Below, piece after piece: positions 10,501 through 18,981 of a DNA stretch of 64,000 nucleotides (positions within the stretch are counted from its first letter, which is position 1; the number at the start of each line of letters is the position of its first letter). A model generated the notes under the pieces. That model saw only the letters and a list, made by a program, of their open reading frames with translations. It was not told the origin of the DNA and did no database searches. Source of the DNA: Symsagittifera roscoffensis (lineage: Eukaryota; Xenacoelomorpha; Acoela; Convolutidae); the NCBI RefSeq assembly GCF_963678635.1, contig NC_087071.1, positions 41,866,153-41,930,152 on the forward strand, written 5' to 3'. Position numbers and translations under genes: made by a program.

Positions 10501-10641
10501 TTTCGAAGAACCGTAAAAGGTAAAATAACAGATAAAAATCATGAAAAACTGCTTAAACAAATTTAGAGTGGAGGCTTAAATTATTAAATGCAAACCAGTG
10601 GTTCAAAAATAAATACAATAAAAAGCAAACAAATGTTTAGC

Positions 10642-11597
10642 TATTAAAAAGAGCCGTCATTTCGTGATGCTCTTCTCTTTTCAGGTCAAAACTTCCGACG
10701 CCAAACTGTAACATCTTTCTCTTTTTGCTTAGATACTTTAAATTTTTTAAGTTACAATAGTCCTTTTCTAAGCTTTAAGTACTTTAATAGTTGTGTTTCG
10801 TGTTCTATTCTTCTTTCTTTATTTCTTCATTTTAACAATTGTTCAGAGTCTTTGGTTCGTTCTGTCTCGTGTTGCATGTCCTTTGAGTCTCAATCTGGAT
10901 CTGAAAAGGTAAAAAAGACAGGTTGACCTCCGTACTCGAGTGCTCCATTTTGTCAAATTTGGGAAAAACGCATATTTTTCTGCCGAAATGAACTTTTATA
11001 ACAAATAGTTCTAGATGGGTTGACTAAAAATGCTTAACACACAATTTCATGCTATTAAAAAAAAATGGTTATCATACGATTCCAATTCAAATCCATAGAG
11101 AAAAAGAATTGTATAAAAATCACAGGATAACCGTTTTTCCATACAATGAAATTGTATGATAGCATTTTTTCCATTGAATGGAATTGTATGATAAGTTTTT
11201 TTGCCTTAAACAAAAAAGATATTTTTTGTTTCTAATTTTTTTCTGAAAGAATTTGGGTTCTGATTGCAACCGAACCCAAGTGACAAAGACCTTGGTTACT
11301 CAAAGCACCAAAGGTTGGACGGTCTTGCTTTTACAATTCATAGAAAACGACTTGAATTGTCCTCGAGCTGTCTTTCACAAATCATATAAAAAGTAACAAA
11401 CTTTCAATTTTTGGCAAAACTTTTCCGGGATGATTTTTTTTAATTTTTGAATTTTCAAATCATCAGACATTGATCAGGGCATAAATAAACGTGCCATACA
11501 AAAGAAATAGGAACTTTCAGCGTTTCTGAAAAATTTTTTTGAAATGATTAAAAAAAAACTGCCAATATTATCGTATCCAGGACTGTGTTATGGACAC
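10642..11597. repeat. Segment S, left copy (956 bp direct repeat)
   Basis: Nearly identical to 18982-19938 (a handful of substitutions and 1-base indels by eye). It contains the host acceptor and exon at 10685-10907 and the first 677 bp of TIR element M. It ends exactly where element B's LTR begins. The right copy continues past that point without B. Confidence 0.9.
10921..11597 (+). mobile_element. M1: TIR element, cut by element B
   Basis: Begins GGTTGACCTCCGTACTCGAG, the same left terminus as M2 (19261), and matches M2 until element B interrupts it. Internal sequence has repeated TTATCATACRATT / inverted ATTGTATGATAA blocks. No transposase frame seen; probably non-autonomous. Confidence 0.75.
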
Positions 11598-11708
11598 TGT
11601 GGTAACTAACAATACCTCTGAAGTTGTATAGTGAAAACTGAAGTGGTTTCGAAGAGTTTAATTAACCATAATGAAACCGTTTCTTTTCTGTTGTTAGTTT
11701 CTTACTGA

Positions 11709-11745
11709 CTGTGTTCTTAGCCACAGGCCTGAGAGATTGACTCTC
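11709..11745 (-). promoter_or_regulatory. Two conserved stem-loops in the LTR transcript leader
   Basis: CTGTG (11709-11713) pairs with CACAG (11722-11726), and GAGAG (11731-11735) with CTCTC (11741-11745). Element A keeps both stems (ACTGTG/CACAGT at 4081-4100; GAGAG/CTCTC at 4104-4118) although the loop bases differ. They lie about 40-75 bases downstream of the TATA box on the minus strand, so they should be in the 5' end of the RNA. Function unknown. Confidence 0.5.
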
Positions 11746-11773
11746 TTGGATTTGTAAAAGGTCACGTATTCTT

Positions 11774-11782
11774 TGACCTTGG
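11774..11782 (-). promoter_or_regulatory. CCAAGGTCA site next to TATA box
   Basis: Minus-strand TATAAAAACCAAGGTCA: a TATA box (about 11783-11790) directly followed by CCAAGGTCA, an extended AGGTCA half site of the FTZ-F1/SF-1/ERR type (YCAAGGYCR). A second half site in opposite orientation, AAGGTCA, lies at 11758-11764, making an inverted pair. Element A has the same arrangement. Confidence 0.5.
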
Positions 11783-11832
11783 TTTTTATAATAGAATTAT
11801 ATAATTTATAGATAACAATATGTATAGCACTA

Positions 11833-11841
11833 TCAAGGTCA
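11833..11841 (+). promoter_or_regulatory. TCAAGGTCA motif in U3
   Basis: Exact TCAAGGTCA, an FTZ-F1/SF-1/ERR-type extended half site, upstream of the TATA box relative to the element. It sits in the first unit of the U3 repeat; the second unit carries TCAAGGCCA at 11897-11905, which still fits YCAAGGYCR. Confidence 0.45.
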
Positions 11842-11958
11842 ATATGTGATGACTATCTGATTACTGCGATAGCAGTGGCAGATGTAAGTAGCACTATCAA
11901 GGCCAATATATGAGGACTGCATAGTTACTGCAATGGCAGTAGCAGTTGCGGTACCACA

Positions 11959-11968
11959 TACCCCCTCG
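11959..11968 (-). other. Polypurine tract of element B
   Basis: Minus-strand CGAGGGGGTA immediately upstream of the 3' LTR; aligned with the tract in element A. Confidence 0.7.
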
Positions 11969-12069
11969 ATCAAGGAAATTTTTATAATATGTTATTAAAA
12001 TTTTAAATAATAATGAATAGGAGTTTTAGAACTCAGTTTAAGAAGTTTTGGCTTTGTGTATTAGATAAC

Positions 12070-15000
12070 TCATTTTCCATCTCTCTCTTCATGTTCCTCT
12101 TCCAACTGTAACGGGATTCTCCACTCGGCGTTCCATGAACGGGTTATATCTAGAGCTTCGCTGCCAAACTTTCTCCTAAATAGATGTTTCTCCAGCAGAC
12201 CAAATTTTGTCTCCACCGAATTAGAAGCACCGGGTTTAAAATTTGCAAGCTTGATTCTATATGCTTCGAGCGCGGCTTGGTTCAAGTCTAATAAGTTATT
12301 CTGGAACGAGATTGATTTCACCGAATGCTTAATCGGGTTTCCGTATCTGGATGGTCCCTTTTTCGATCTCCCGCTTTTCCGCACTGATGTTTCCTCAAGT
12401 TCGGATTCGTCAGAAAACCCCGGAGGATTCATCAATTCCTCGTCGTCTCCCGCATCCTCTCTCGAATGCAGTATCTCTGCCGCCGCGCGCTGAACTCCTC
12501 GTTCAAGTACTTGATCCGCTAATCGATTCCAGTCATTCGCCGATAAGTCCTTACTATTGAAAGTGTCCAGGGTTGTTTCAGGAGATGTAGTGCGTGTAAT
12601 TTCTTTCTTGTTCTTGATAGTGTTCGACGAACATGCGTGGTCTGGCGCCTGCGGTTCGTTTACTTCTGCTGCTAACGCAGCACTTTTATTCTGTAATATG
12701 ACTTGTTGTGCGTCTTTCGTCGAGATTGGGCCCACTTTAGCCTTATTTGATTTCGAGAATGGTCCAGCCAAGTTTGGCTTCGCTCTTCGTACCGCCAAAT
12801 TCAGTCCACCGCCTTGTAGAGTGTCTTTTGAAGTGATCACCGTTGGGCTATCCTGAAATTTTTCCTTAGCTGCACCTGGCTGTTCTAGCAATAAGTCTTC
12901 ATCCGACTGACTCAATTCAGCCTCATCTTGTTCGTCTGATTGTCGCCTCGATTGCCTCTGTTGTTTTTTCTTAGGCTCTTCTCCCGATGGGGATCGTCTA
13001 TTGTTGTTTTTCTCCTTATCGTGCACCGCAACCTTAACCTTCGCAATATCGCTTTTCCGGTAAATGGACCCTGCAGCCGTCTTAATTGTGGAAGGCGTTT
13101 CGGCCACGACCCTTCCCTTCAGAGGTTTCGTGAGGGCCTTACCGCTCTTCCTCCCCTCGTCTTTTCGTATCAGGATTGGTGACGACTGACGTTGCTGTGA
13201 AATGGCCTCCGGTTTATCTTCAACGAACCCCCGCTCCCACGAGTATAGCATTTCTTTGCGTAGCTCGGGATTAATGGTACTCGTCTCATCCACAGTACGC
13301 TTTAGGTCGTTGGCCGAAGTATCACGTCGAGTCTGGTTCCATCTTGCATTGGCCTCCAGAAGCTCTTTTAGGGCCCGCGCTCTTTCTCGATCCTTTGCCG
13401 AGACGACTTGCTCTTTGAATAATGGACTCACATCTCGGCTGTTTTGTCCCTTCCGGACAATCTTTAAGTTGTCACGAGATTGGTCGATTCTCTTTTTGAG
13501 TTGCGAAGCCGTCAAGGCGGAGCGCTCCAGATGTTCCTTATCTAAACGATCAGAGTTTTGTAAGAACCTATCACTGAGAATTTTAAATTCTGTTTTTGGC
13601 AATCGCCCAAAGTGCGCTTCAAATGGCGACATTTGAATTGTCTTCTGTTTGCTCCAACGAAGGTCGCGAAGTATCGTACTCAAGCACAATTTTATCGACG
13701 TTACATTTTCATCGAGTAACATTACTCCCAACCTTCTCTTGATGGTTTGTATAGTGCGTTCTACTAAGCCGCATCCGCGATGGTCGCCAACTGGACAAAA
13801 TTTTTGTTCGATGTTATTGTCGGAGCAAAATTTTTTCATTGCTTTGCCCTTGAACCCGGAAAATTGATCCGTTCTAATTGATTCAGGTATTCCATGTATA
13901 TCAATATATGAGCGAAGAAATTTTATTGACGACTTGCCCCCTGTTGATTTAGTGATTTTTACTGAAGGAAATTTAGAATACCTATCTATTGCTACCAACA
14001 GATAATTTTTTTTTCCTTTGAAATCTTCAAGCGGGCCAGCATAGTCTAATTGAATTTCTTGACCTGGCTGCGTGAGCAGCGGCAGAGGCTTCGTAGCATT
14101 TTTTGGTATGATGTATTTTGCATTCTTACCATAGCGGGTGCAACTTCTGCATTCCTCTGCAAGGTTGACGATATCCTTGTGCATGTGCGGCCACCACATG
14201 TACCTTGACACATCTAGCATCGCTTCCTGGCCTGGGTGACCGCGGTGAATTCTCTTTAGGACTGCCAAACGCAATTGTTCCGGGACAGCTAATCTGTTGT
14301 CAACCAGGATGCAGTCGTCCACAACTGAGAGTTGGTGCCAGAGAGGGTTGGTATATGGACCCATCAGCTCGAAGCTGTGTCGATCGTTCCTCTCAATGAC
14401 CCGCCGCAGCCTGTCCATCCAGGCGTCTTCTGATATCAGCTCCGCTAATAGGCTTCTATCAAATAGTTTGTTGAGGTTGTCCAGACTGATATCTGTACGC
14501 ACGTTATTTTGATCTGGTTTGCCTTTCCTGGAAGCGTGACATGTCTTTTCCTTTTTAATTAAGCTGACTTCTGGACTTTCCGAAGGGCTCTCGGCTGTTA
14601 AGTCCACTTCAATAATTTGGAGGATTTCACTTTGGGTATTCAATTGTGATGACTGGTCACCTCTATTACAATCTGCCAAGGCTGTCTGTGCCTCTAATTC
14701 AAGTAGACTTGTCTGTGCCTCTAATTCAAGTAGACTTGTTGGATTGTCTGGTCTTTCTGCCCCTATGAGGTCCCAAAATGACATCAGGGTTGTTCCACTA
14801 GTTCCTGGCGCCTTTCCAGATTGTATTTCTTTAAGTCCTCTAGGCTTTATCGTCTTTCTCACTGGTCTCCACTCAACTTGCGGTATATCTGAATCAGAAT
14901 CGTCTGACTCCTGTCGACTGCATGCAGCGCCTCTCTTTACCATCCGTGTTCGAGAGAAGGTGGTTTCTGTTACTTGTTCTGTTAGTTGATCGTCCTCCCT

Positions 15001-15777
15001 CTGATTTCCGTTCTGTTTATTTTTCATCTTCTTTGATTTTCCTGTTTCACTTCTTTCCATTTCGTTCGATGACGCCGTTTCCTTGGGTTCTAATTGTTTG
15101 TAGTTTAATTTATCTTTGAGTTTTGAAATATCGGCCAACTGTTTCTCACGAGCTATTCTGTCCAATGTGTTTTTGTGCTTCTCAACTGTTTGAAAACTTG
15201 AGTTTTGACCGTTTTCGTTCCGGTCGAGCTTTGTCCGGTTTTGAACAAACTGGTTGTCATAGCAACCGCGTGATGAGCTGTCTTTACAGTAGTTAATTTC
15301 TCTTGATGTTCTAGAATGTTCTGGAATGTTCATAGTGCTACTTTGGTTTGTTTCACTAGACCGACTGTTTAAACAGTCGAGTGCTTTATGGAAACTTTCT
15401 ATAGACGTTACTACGAATCTCTCATCCAGTTCCGATTCTGGCCACGGTTCTCCATTAGGTTCTCTTGACAAGTAGTCAACGATATCCATATCCCTTCCGG
15501 GAATATGAGTAATTTTAAATTGGAAGGGCAATAATCGGTCAACCCACCTAGTCAAACGAGATTGATACGTTTTATTTGATCTATGTTCTCCCAAAGCTGA
15601 TGTCAATGCCTTGTGGTCAGTTGCTATGACAAATTCTCTCCCTAGTAGATAATGTTTGAAACGATCTACCGCCCAAACTACTGCTAATAGCTCAAGTTCA
15701 TTGGTAGAATATTTTTTTTCTTGGGAACTTAAGTACCGGTAGGCAAATGCTATCGGTACCCATTCGTTTTGGTTAGA
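12070..15777 (-). CDS. Element B pol, part after the TAG: RNase H, integrase, C-terminal tail
   Basis: In frame with the upstream gag-RT frame after a single TAG. It begins inside RNase H (YRYLSSQEKKYSTNELELLA, then ATDHKAL), ends RNase H with LPFQFKITHIPGRDMDIVDY, and passes a spacer of about 330 residues rich in E, S, K and Q. Integrase follows: zinc region (RIHRGHPG ... CRSCTRYG), catalytic residues D in IQLDYAGP, D in TDQFSGFKG and E in GLVERTIQTIKRR. A tail of about 450 residues carries KSGRSKKGPSRYGNPIKHS. There is no in-frame ATG close to the start, so expression would need readthrough of the TAG, or a later start. All three integrase catalytic residues are intact. Confidence 0.9.
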   Translation of the reverse strand, partial: SNQNEWVPIAFAYRYLSSQEKKYSTNELELLAVVWAVDRFKHYLLGREFVIATDHKALTSALGEHRSNKTYQSRLTRWVDRLLPFQFKITHIPGRDMDIVDYLSREPNGEPWPESELDERFVVTSIESFHKALDCLNSRSSETNQSSTMNIPEHSRTSREINYCKDSSSRGCYDNQFVQNRTKLDRNENGQNSSFQTVEKHKNTLDRIAREKQLADISKLKDKLNYKQLEPKETASSNEMERSETGKSKKMKNKQNGNQREDDQLTEQVTETTFSRTRMVKRGAACSRQESDDSDSDIPQVEWRPVRKTIKPRGLKEIQSGKAPGTSGTTLMSFWDLIGAERPDNPTSLLELEAQTSLLELEAQTALADCNRGDQSSQLNTQSEILQIIEVDLTAESPSESPEVSLIKKEKTCHASRKGKPDQNNVRTDISLDNLNKLFDRSLLAELISEDAWMDRLRRVIERNDRHSFELMGPYTNPLWHQLSVVDDCILVDNRLAVPEQLRLAVLKRIHRGHPGQEAMLDVSRYMWWPHMHKDIVNLAEECRSCTRYGKNAKYIIPKNATKPLPLLTQPGQEIQLDYAGPLEDFKGKKNYLLVAIDRYSKFPSVKITKSTGGKSSIKFLRSYIDIHGIPESIRTDQFSGFKGKAMKKFCSDNNIEQKFCPVGDHRGCGLVERTIQTIKRRLGVMLLDENVTSIKLCLSTILRDLRWSKQKTIQMSPFEAHFGRLPKTEFKILSDRFLQNSDRLDKEHLERSALTASQLKKRIDQSRDNLKIVRKGQNSRDVSPLFKEQVVSAKDRERARALKELLEANARWNQTRRDTSANDLKRTVDETSTINPELRKEMLYSWERGFVEDKPEAISQQRQSSPILIRKDEGRKSGKALTKPLKGRVVAETPSTIKTAAGSIYRKSDIAKVKVAVHDKEKNNNRRSPSGEEPKKKQQRQSRRQSDEQDEAELSQSDEDLLLEQPGAAKEKFQDSPTVITSKDTLQGGGLNLAVRRAKPNLAGPFSKSNKAKVGPISTKDAQQVILQNKSAALAAEVNEPQAPDHACSSNTIKNKKEITRTTSPETTLDTFNSKDLSANDWNRLADQVLERGVQRAAAEILHSREDAGDDEELMNPPGFSDESELEETSVRKSGRSKKGPSRYGNPIKHSVKSISFQNNLLDLNQAALEAYRIKLANFKPGASNSVETKFGLLEKHLFRRKFGSEALDITRSWNAEWRIPLQLEEEHEERDGK

Positions 15778-15780
15778 CTA
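15778..15780 (-). other. In-frame TAG within RNase H, shared with element A
   Basis: Context on the minus strand: GACCAATAGTCTAACCAAAA. The frame is open for 947 codons before and 1,236 codons after. Element A has the same TAG (just after its frame ending at 6868) in the same context. Either a readthrough site or a shared inactivating mutation. Confidence 0.85.
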
Positions 15781-18621
15781 TTGGTCAAGAGTAGCCCCGA
15801 GGCCGCTATGACTTGCATCGCACTTTAATCTGGTTTGCTTTGATGGATCGTAATAGATTAATAAAGCGATATTAGCTACTGCCTTTTTGATATCCTCAAA
15901 AGCTACTGAGTGTTGATCGTCCCACTCAAATTTTTTCACTGGTAAACGAACATTTTTCATTTTTTTTTCATTTTCTTCTTTCAGTAGTGGTCTAAGTTTT
16001 TCAGTTAAACTAGCCGCATTTGGGATAAATTTCGCTAAGTGGTTGATGCTACCCATGAACGATCTGAGTTGCTTTAATGATTTGGGGGGTTGAAGGTTTG
16101 CAATTGCCTCCGTTTTAGTAACTTTTGGAATTATACCCTGTATTGACAAATTATGACCTAACCAGTTCACTGCGGGCTGCAAGAATTCGCATTTCGAAAT
16201 TTTTAATGCGAGATTTTCGTCGTCCAACTTTTGCAACACATTGTGTACTAATTTCTCGTGCTCTTTAGCTTCCCCCTTTGAAACAATTAGAATATCATCC
16301 AAGAAACAAAAGGTATTCTTTGCGTGGTTTAGTGTTCTATCCATCGCTTTTTGGAATTCGGCTGGCATATCTGCCAACCCGTAGAAACCTGTCAGAAATC
16401 TGTACGTACCCGTTGCATTAACCCCTATTATATTGAAATTGCATTGTTTTGCTGTTTCAGCAGTTAGTTTTATCTGGCTATAAGCATATTTCAGGTCTAA
16501 CACGGTGAAAAAGAGAGAGCCTTCTGATGCTGATGTGATGATCTGGCTAACCCCATCAATCAGTTCGTCCACATTAGGCATCTGGTATTTATTTTTGTAC
16601 AACTGTCTATTAATGGGTTTGGCGTCCAAGGCTAATTTAATAGAATCGTCTTTTTTTACTGTGATAACAATTGGGGCAATAAAACAATCGCTTGTGCATT
16701 TGTCTAATTTCGCAATGTGTCCCTCTGTGAGCAGCTTGTCTAGTTCTGTTTGAACTTTATCCTGAATGTGTATAGGAATTCTCCTACCTTTCTCTTGAAT
16801 AGGGCACAGAGGATATTTAAATTTTGTACTCACCATGTGATTTTTTGATTCCCCTTGTCTATCGAATAGATCTTTGAACTTCTTATAAAAGTAAATCTTC
16901 CAACTATCTGACTGTTCGCACAGTAACAAATCAAACCTGGACCTTCGTGTTGGAGCCGATTTTTGCGTGGTTTGAATTCCTAGTTTACTCTGAAGATCTA
17001 AACCTAATATGCACCGCATACGTCTCTCTGTGACCAGTAACATCGCTCCCAACACTTCCCAACCTGCCGAACGTAGATTGGCCTTTAACGCTCCTAATAT
17101 TAGAATAGGTCGTTTATTATAATCCACAAACTGCGCGGACAGGTTCAGCTTTTCTGCCGGAATAAATTTTGAATTCGAAGGTCCTTCCAGAATTTGTTTC
17201 GTTGTTGCCCAATTCAGGAGTGATACTGGACTGCCAGTATCTATAGTCATATTCAAAATATGACTATCAATCTTAACCAAAGCTTTAAGTGCTTCAATTT
17301 GATGCGATTTGGGATTTCTGCGATTTTCGATCTTTTCAATTTTACCCGACTTCTCCGTCAATGCTCTATTCTGACTTCTTTCGTTATTGTACGCATTTTC
17401 CGAAATCCTTTTTGTGATGTACTTTTCTATGTCCATGATGGAAGTGCACTCTTCCTCTACTGACATGATTTCAAAATCATCACATGAATCGAATGTTTGT
17501 ATAAGATTGCACTCTTCCCCCGAACTCGAATCTTCATTTGCAATTTCGTTAATTTGTTGAGACCTACACATTTTAGCGAAGTGATTAGGTTTGTTACAAT
17601 TTTTACATGTTTTGCCCATTGCCGGACAATTTTTTAAATGATTCTCTACAAATGCTCTACCACATCTCGTACATTGTTTTTGATCTCCTTTACCTTTTGG
17701 AGGTTTATTTTCGTACTGTTTTCTTCTGTTTTGATTTTGACGTCTAGGGTTATACCCTTTGTTTCCGATTGCCATAATTGGTTCTTGTTTAATCTTCATC
17801 TGTGGAGTTGTAAACAGTCCTGAGCTGTTTGTGTTTGAAGATTTTTGGAATGCTTGAGTTGTTTGTTTGCTATATTCAAACTTTAGTGCACGTTTTAACA
17901 CTTCTTCTGGAGAGAATGTTTCGAAAGTCAATGTGTCTTGGAGGACAGCATTTTTCATTCTTGAGATGAATAAATCTCGTACCAATTCTTCTTCCAACGC
18001 TCCCAATTCAGCCTTTGCTGCTTGTGCAGTCAGTGCGGCATGAAAAGATTCCAACGTTTCATTTGATTCGTGGGATCGTGTGAACAGTTTGTATCTCTCA
18101 TAGGTAATACATTTCGTTTTCTCAAATGAGAGTTTTGCTAATCGAATTATATCGCGAAACCCTAGTTTGGATATTTCTGTGTGAGGGTTCTTTTGTATAA
18201 ATTTTTTCTTCCCTTCTGCTCCTAAAGCGAGGAATAATCTCGATGTTAGCCGTTTGCCCACTTCGTGATAGAATACATTGTGTCCCACTCTAGGTCCTCT
18301 TAGTGTCCGTTCTTCATTTTCTTGAACCACTCTATCTCGAGCCAATCTGTTCCGAGCTTCTCTTTCTGCTGTCGCAATCTCATCCTCGTTTTGTACTGGT
18401 GTTTCAGGAGTTGGTAAAGGTTCTTCTAATACCGGTTTGGGTTCTTGTAACATTATTTCTGGATCCACATTCTCTTTAACTGTAACAGCTAATAGGAACT
18501 GGTCAAGCCACGTTTCAAAACTCCAAGGTGGGTCTGAATTTGCGGATGCCCAAAATACTGGGATTCCTAGATCAGTTCTATTATCCTGAGCAGTGAAACC
18601 GGATCCTGCTGGCTGCGCCAT
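15778..18621 (-). CDS. Element B Gag-protease-RT (947 residues)
   Basis: Starts MAQPAGSGFTAQ at an ATG overlapping the LTR/primer-site junction. Order by approximate residue: capsid 100-260; zinc region 315-352 with CTRCGRAFVENHLKNC (odd spacing) and CKNCNKPNHFAKMC (classic CCHC); retropepsin near 459 with TIDTGSPVSLLNW; RT 640-860 with LALDAKPINRQ, FTVLDLKYAYSQI and CFLDDILIV; RNase H start near 935 (CDASHSGLGATLDQ). Then TAG. Gag and Pol are in one frame, without the usual frameshift between them. All catalytic aspartates seen are present. It encodes particle, maturation and cDNA synthesis functions. Confidence 0.93.
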   Translation of the reverse strand: MAQPAGSGFTAQDNRTDLGIPVFWASANSDPPWSFETWLDQFLLAVTVKENVDPEIMLQEPKPVLEEPLPTPETPVQNEDEIATAEREARNRLARDRVVQENEERTLRGPRVGHNVFYHEVGKRLTSRLFLALGAEGKKKFIQKNPHTEISKLGFRDIIRLAKLSFEKTKCITYERYKLFTRSHESNETLESFHAALTAQAAKAELGALEEELVRDLFISRMKNAVLQDTLTFETFSPEEVLKRALKFEYSKQTTQAFQKSSNTNSSGLFTTPQMKIKQEPIMAIGNKGYNPRRQNQNRRKQYENKPPKGKGDQKQCTRCGRAFVENHLKNCPAMGKTCKNCNKPNHFAKMCRSQQINEIANEDSSSGEECNLIQTFDSCDDFEIMSVEEECTSIMDIEKYITKRISENAYNNERSQNRALTEKSGKIEKIENRRNPKSHQIEALKALVKIDSHILNMTIDTGSPVSLLNWATTKQILEGPSNSKFIPAEKLNLSAQFVDYNKRPILILGALKANLRSAGWEVLGAMLLVTERRMRCILGLDLQSKLGIQTTQKSAPTRRSRFDLLLCEQSDSWKIYFYKKFKDLFDRQGESKNHMVSTKFKYPLCPIQEKGRRIPIHIQDKVQTELDKLLTEGHIAKLDKCTSDCFIAPIVITVKKDDSIKLALDAKPINRQLYKNKYQMPNVDELIDGVSQIITSASEGSLFFTVLDLKYAYSQIKLTAETAKQCNFNIIGVNATGTYRFLTGFYGLADMPAEFQKAMDRTLNHAKNTFCFLDDILIVSKGEAKEHEKLVHNVLQKLDDENLALKISKCEFLQPAVNWLGHNLSIQGIIPKVTKTEAIANLQPPKSLKQLRSFMGSINHLAKFIPNAASLTEKLRPLLKEENEKKMKNVRLPVKKFEWDDQHSVAFEDIKKAVANIALLIYYDPSKQTRLKCDASHSGLGATLDQ
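18603..18620 (-). other. Primer-binding site, element B (tRNA-Ser-like)
   Basis: Same 18 bases as in element A (+ strand ATCCTGCTGGCTGCGCCA). The gag ATG spans 18619-18621, so the first residues MAQPAG are encoded by the primer-binding site. Confidence 0.8.
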
Positions 18622-18958
18622 GTGGTAACTAACAATACCTCTGAAGTTGTATAGTGAAAACTGAAGTGGTTTCGAAGAGTTTAATTAACCATAATGAAAC
18701 CGTTTCTTTTCTGTTGTTAGTTTCTTACTGACTGTGTTCTTAGCCACAGGCCTGAGAGATTGACTCTCTTGGATTTGTAAAAGGTCACGTATTCTTTGAC
18801 CTTGGTTTTTATAATAGAATTATATAATTTATAGATAACAATATGTATAGCACTATCAAGGTCAATATGTGATGACTATCTGATTACTGCGATAGCAGTG
18901 GCAGATGTAAGTAGCACTATCAAGGCCAATATATGAGGACTGCATAGTTACTGCAATG
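18621..18958 (-). repeat. Element B 5' LTR, truncated at its outer end
   Basis: Identical to the first 338 bases of 11598-11958. The last 23 bases (the U3 start) are replaced by TCCACATATTAAAAAGATAC, followed by the right copy of segment S. Confidence 0.95.
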
Positions 18959-18981
18959 TCCACATATTAAAAAGATACACA

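Larger units (their letters stand above)
3935..10907 (+). pseudogene. Host gene exons, one split by element A
   Basis: A pyrimidine-rich acceptor ending TGTACAG (3934) starts a frame reading QKFCLACDCV, cut at 3965 by element A and resuming after the target duplication at 10015 as LETEFLKLWDALLEEKFVET. A donor-like AAAAG|GTAAAA lies at about 10519, and an acceptor TTCTCTTTTCAG at 10684 precedes a 223-nt segment open in one frame (10685-10907), cysteine-rich, ending GAAAAG|GTAAAA. The exon's 3' part is duplicated and rearranged (10131-10500), so the true frame across 10430-10519 is ambiguous: one copy has an extra 10 bases and reads through a different frame. No family recognised. The insertion should disrupt the protein unless the other allele is intact. 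Confidence 0.5.
11598..11958 (-). repeat. Element B 3' LTR
   Basis: 361 bp, TG...CA ends. Contains a U3 internal direct repeat (11821-11883 and about 11887-11950, each with a CACTATCAAGG core), a TATA box, nuclear-receptor-type half sites and two small stem-loops shared with element A. Confidence 0.95.
11598..18958 (-). mobile_element. Element B: near-intact Ty3/gypsy LTR retrotransposon
   Basis: Left (3') LTR 11598-11958 is 361 bp; right (5') LTR 18621-18958 is identical over its 338 bp by eye but lacks the last 23 bp, so its outer end is truncated. Identical LTRs indicate recent insertion or recent copying. One reading frame of about 2,184 codons runs from gag to the integrase tail, broken only by a TAG at 15778-15780. 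There is no separate env frame. No target duplication can be shown because the right end is lost and the flank is a second copy of segment S. Confidence 0.95.

Noticed and set aside
12251-13867. Several forward frames of 70-144 codons
   Set aside because: Antisense to the intact pol frame of element B.
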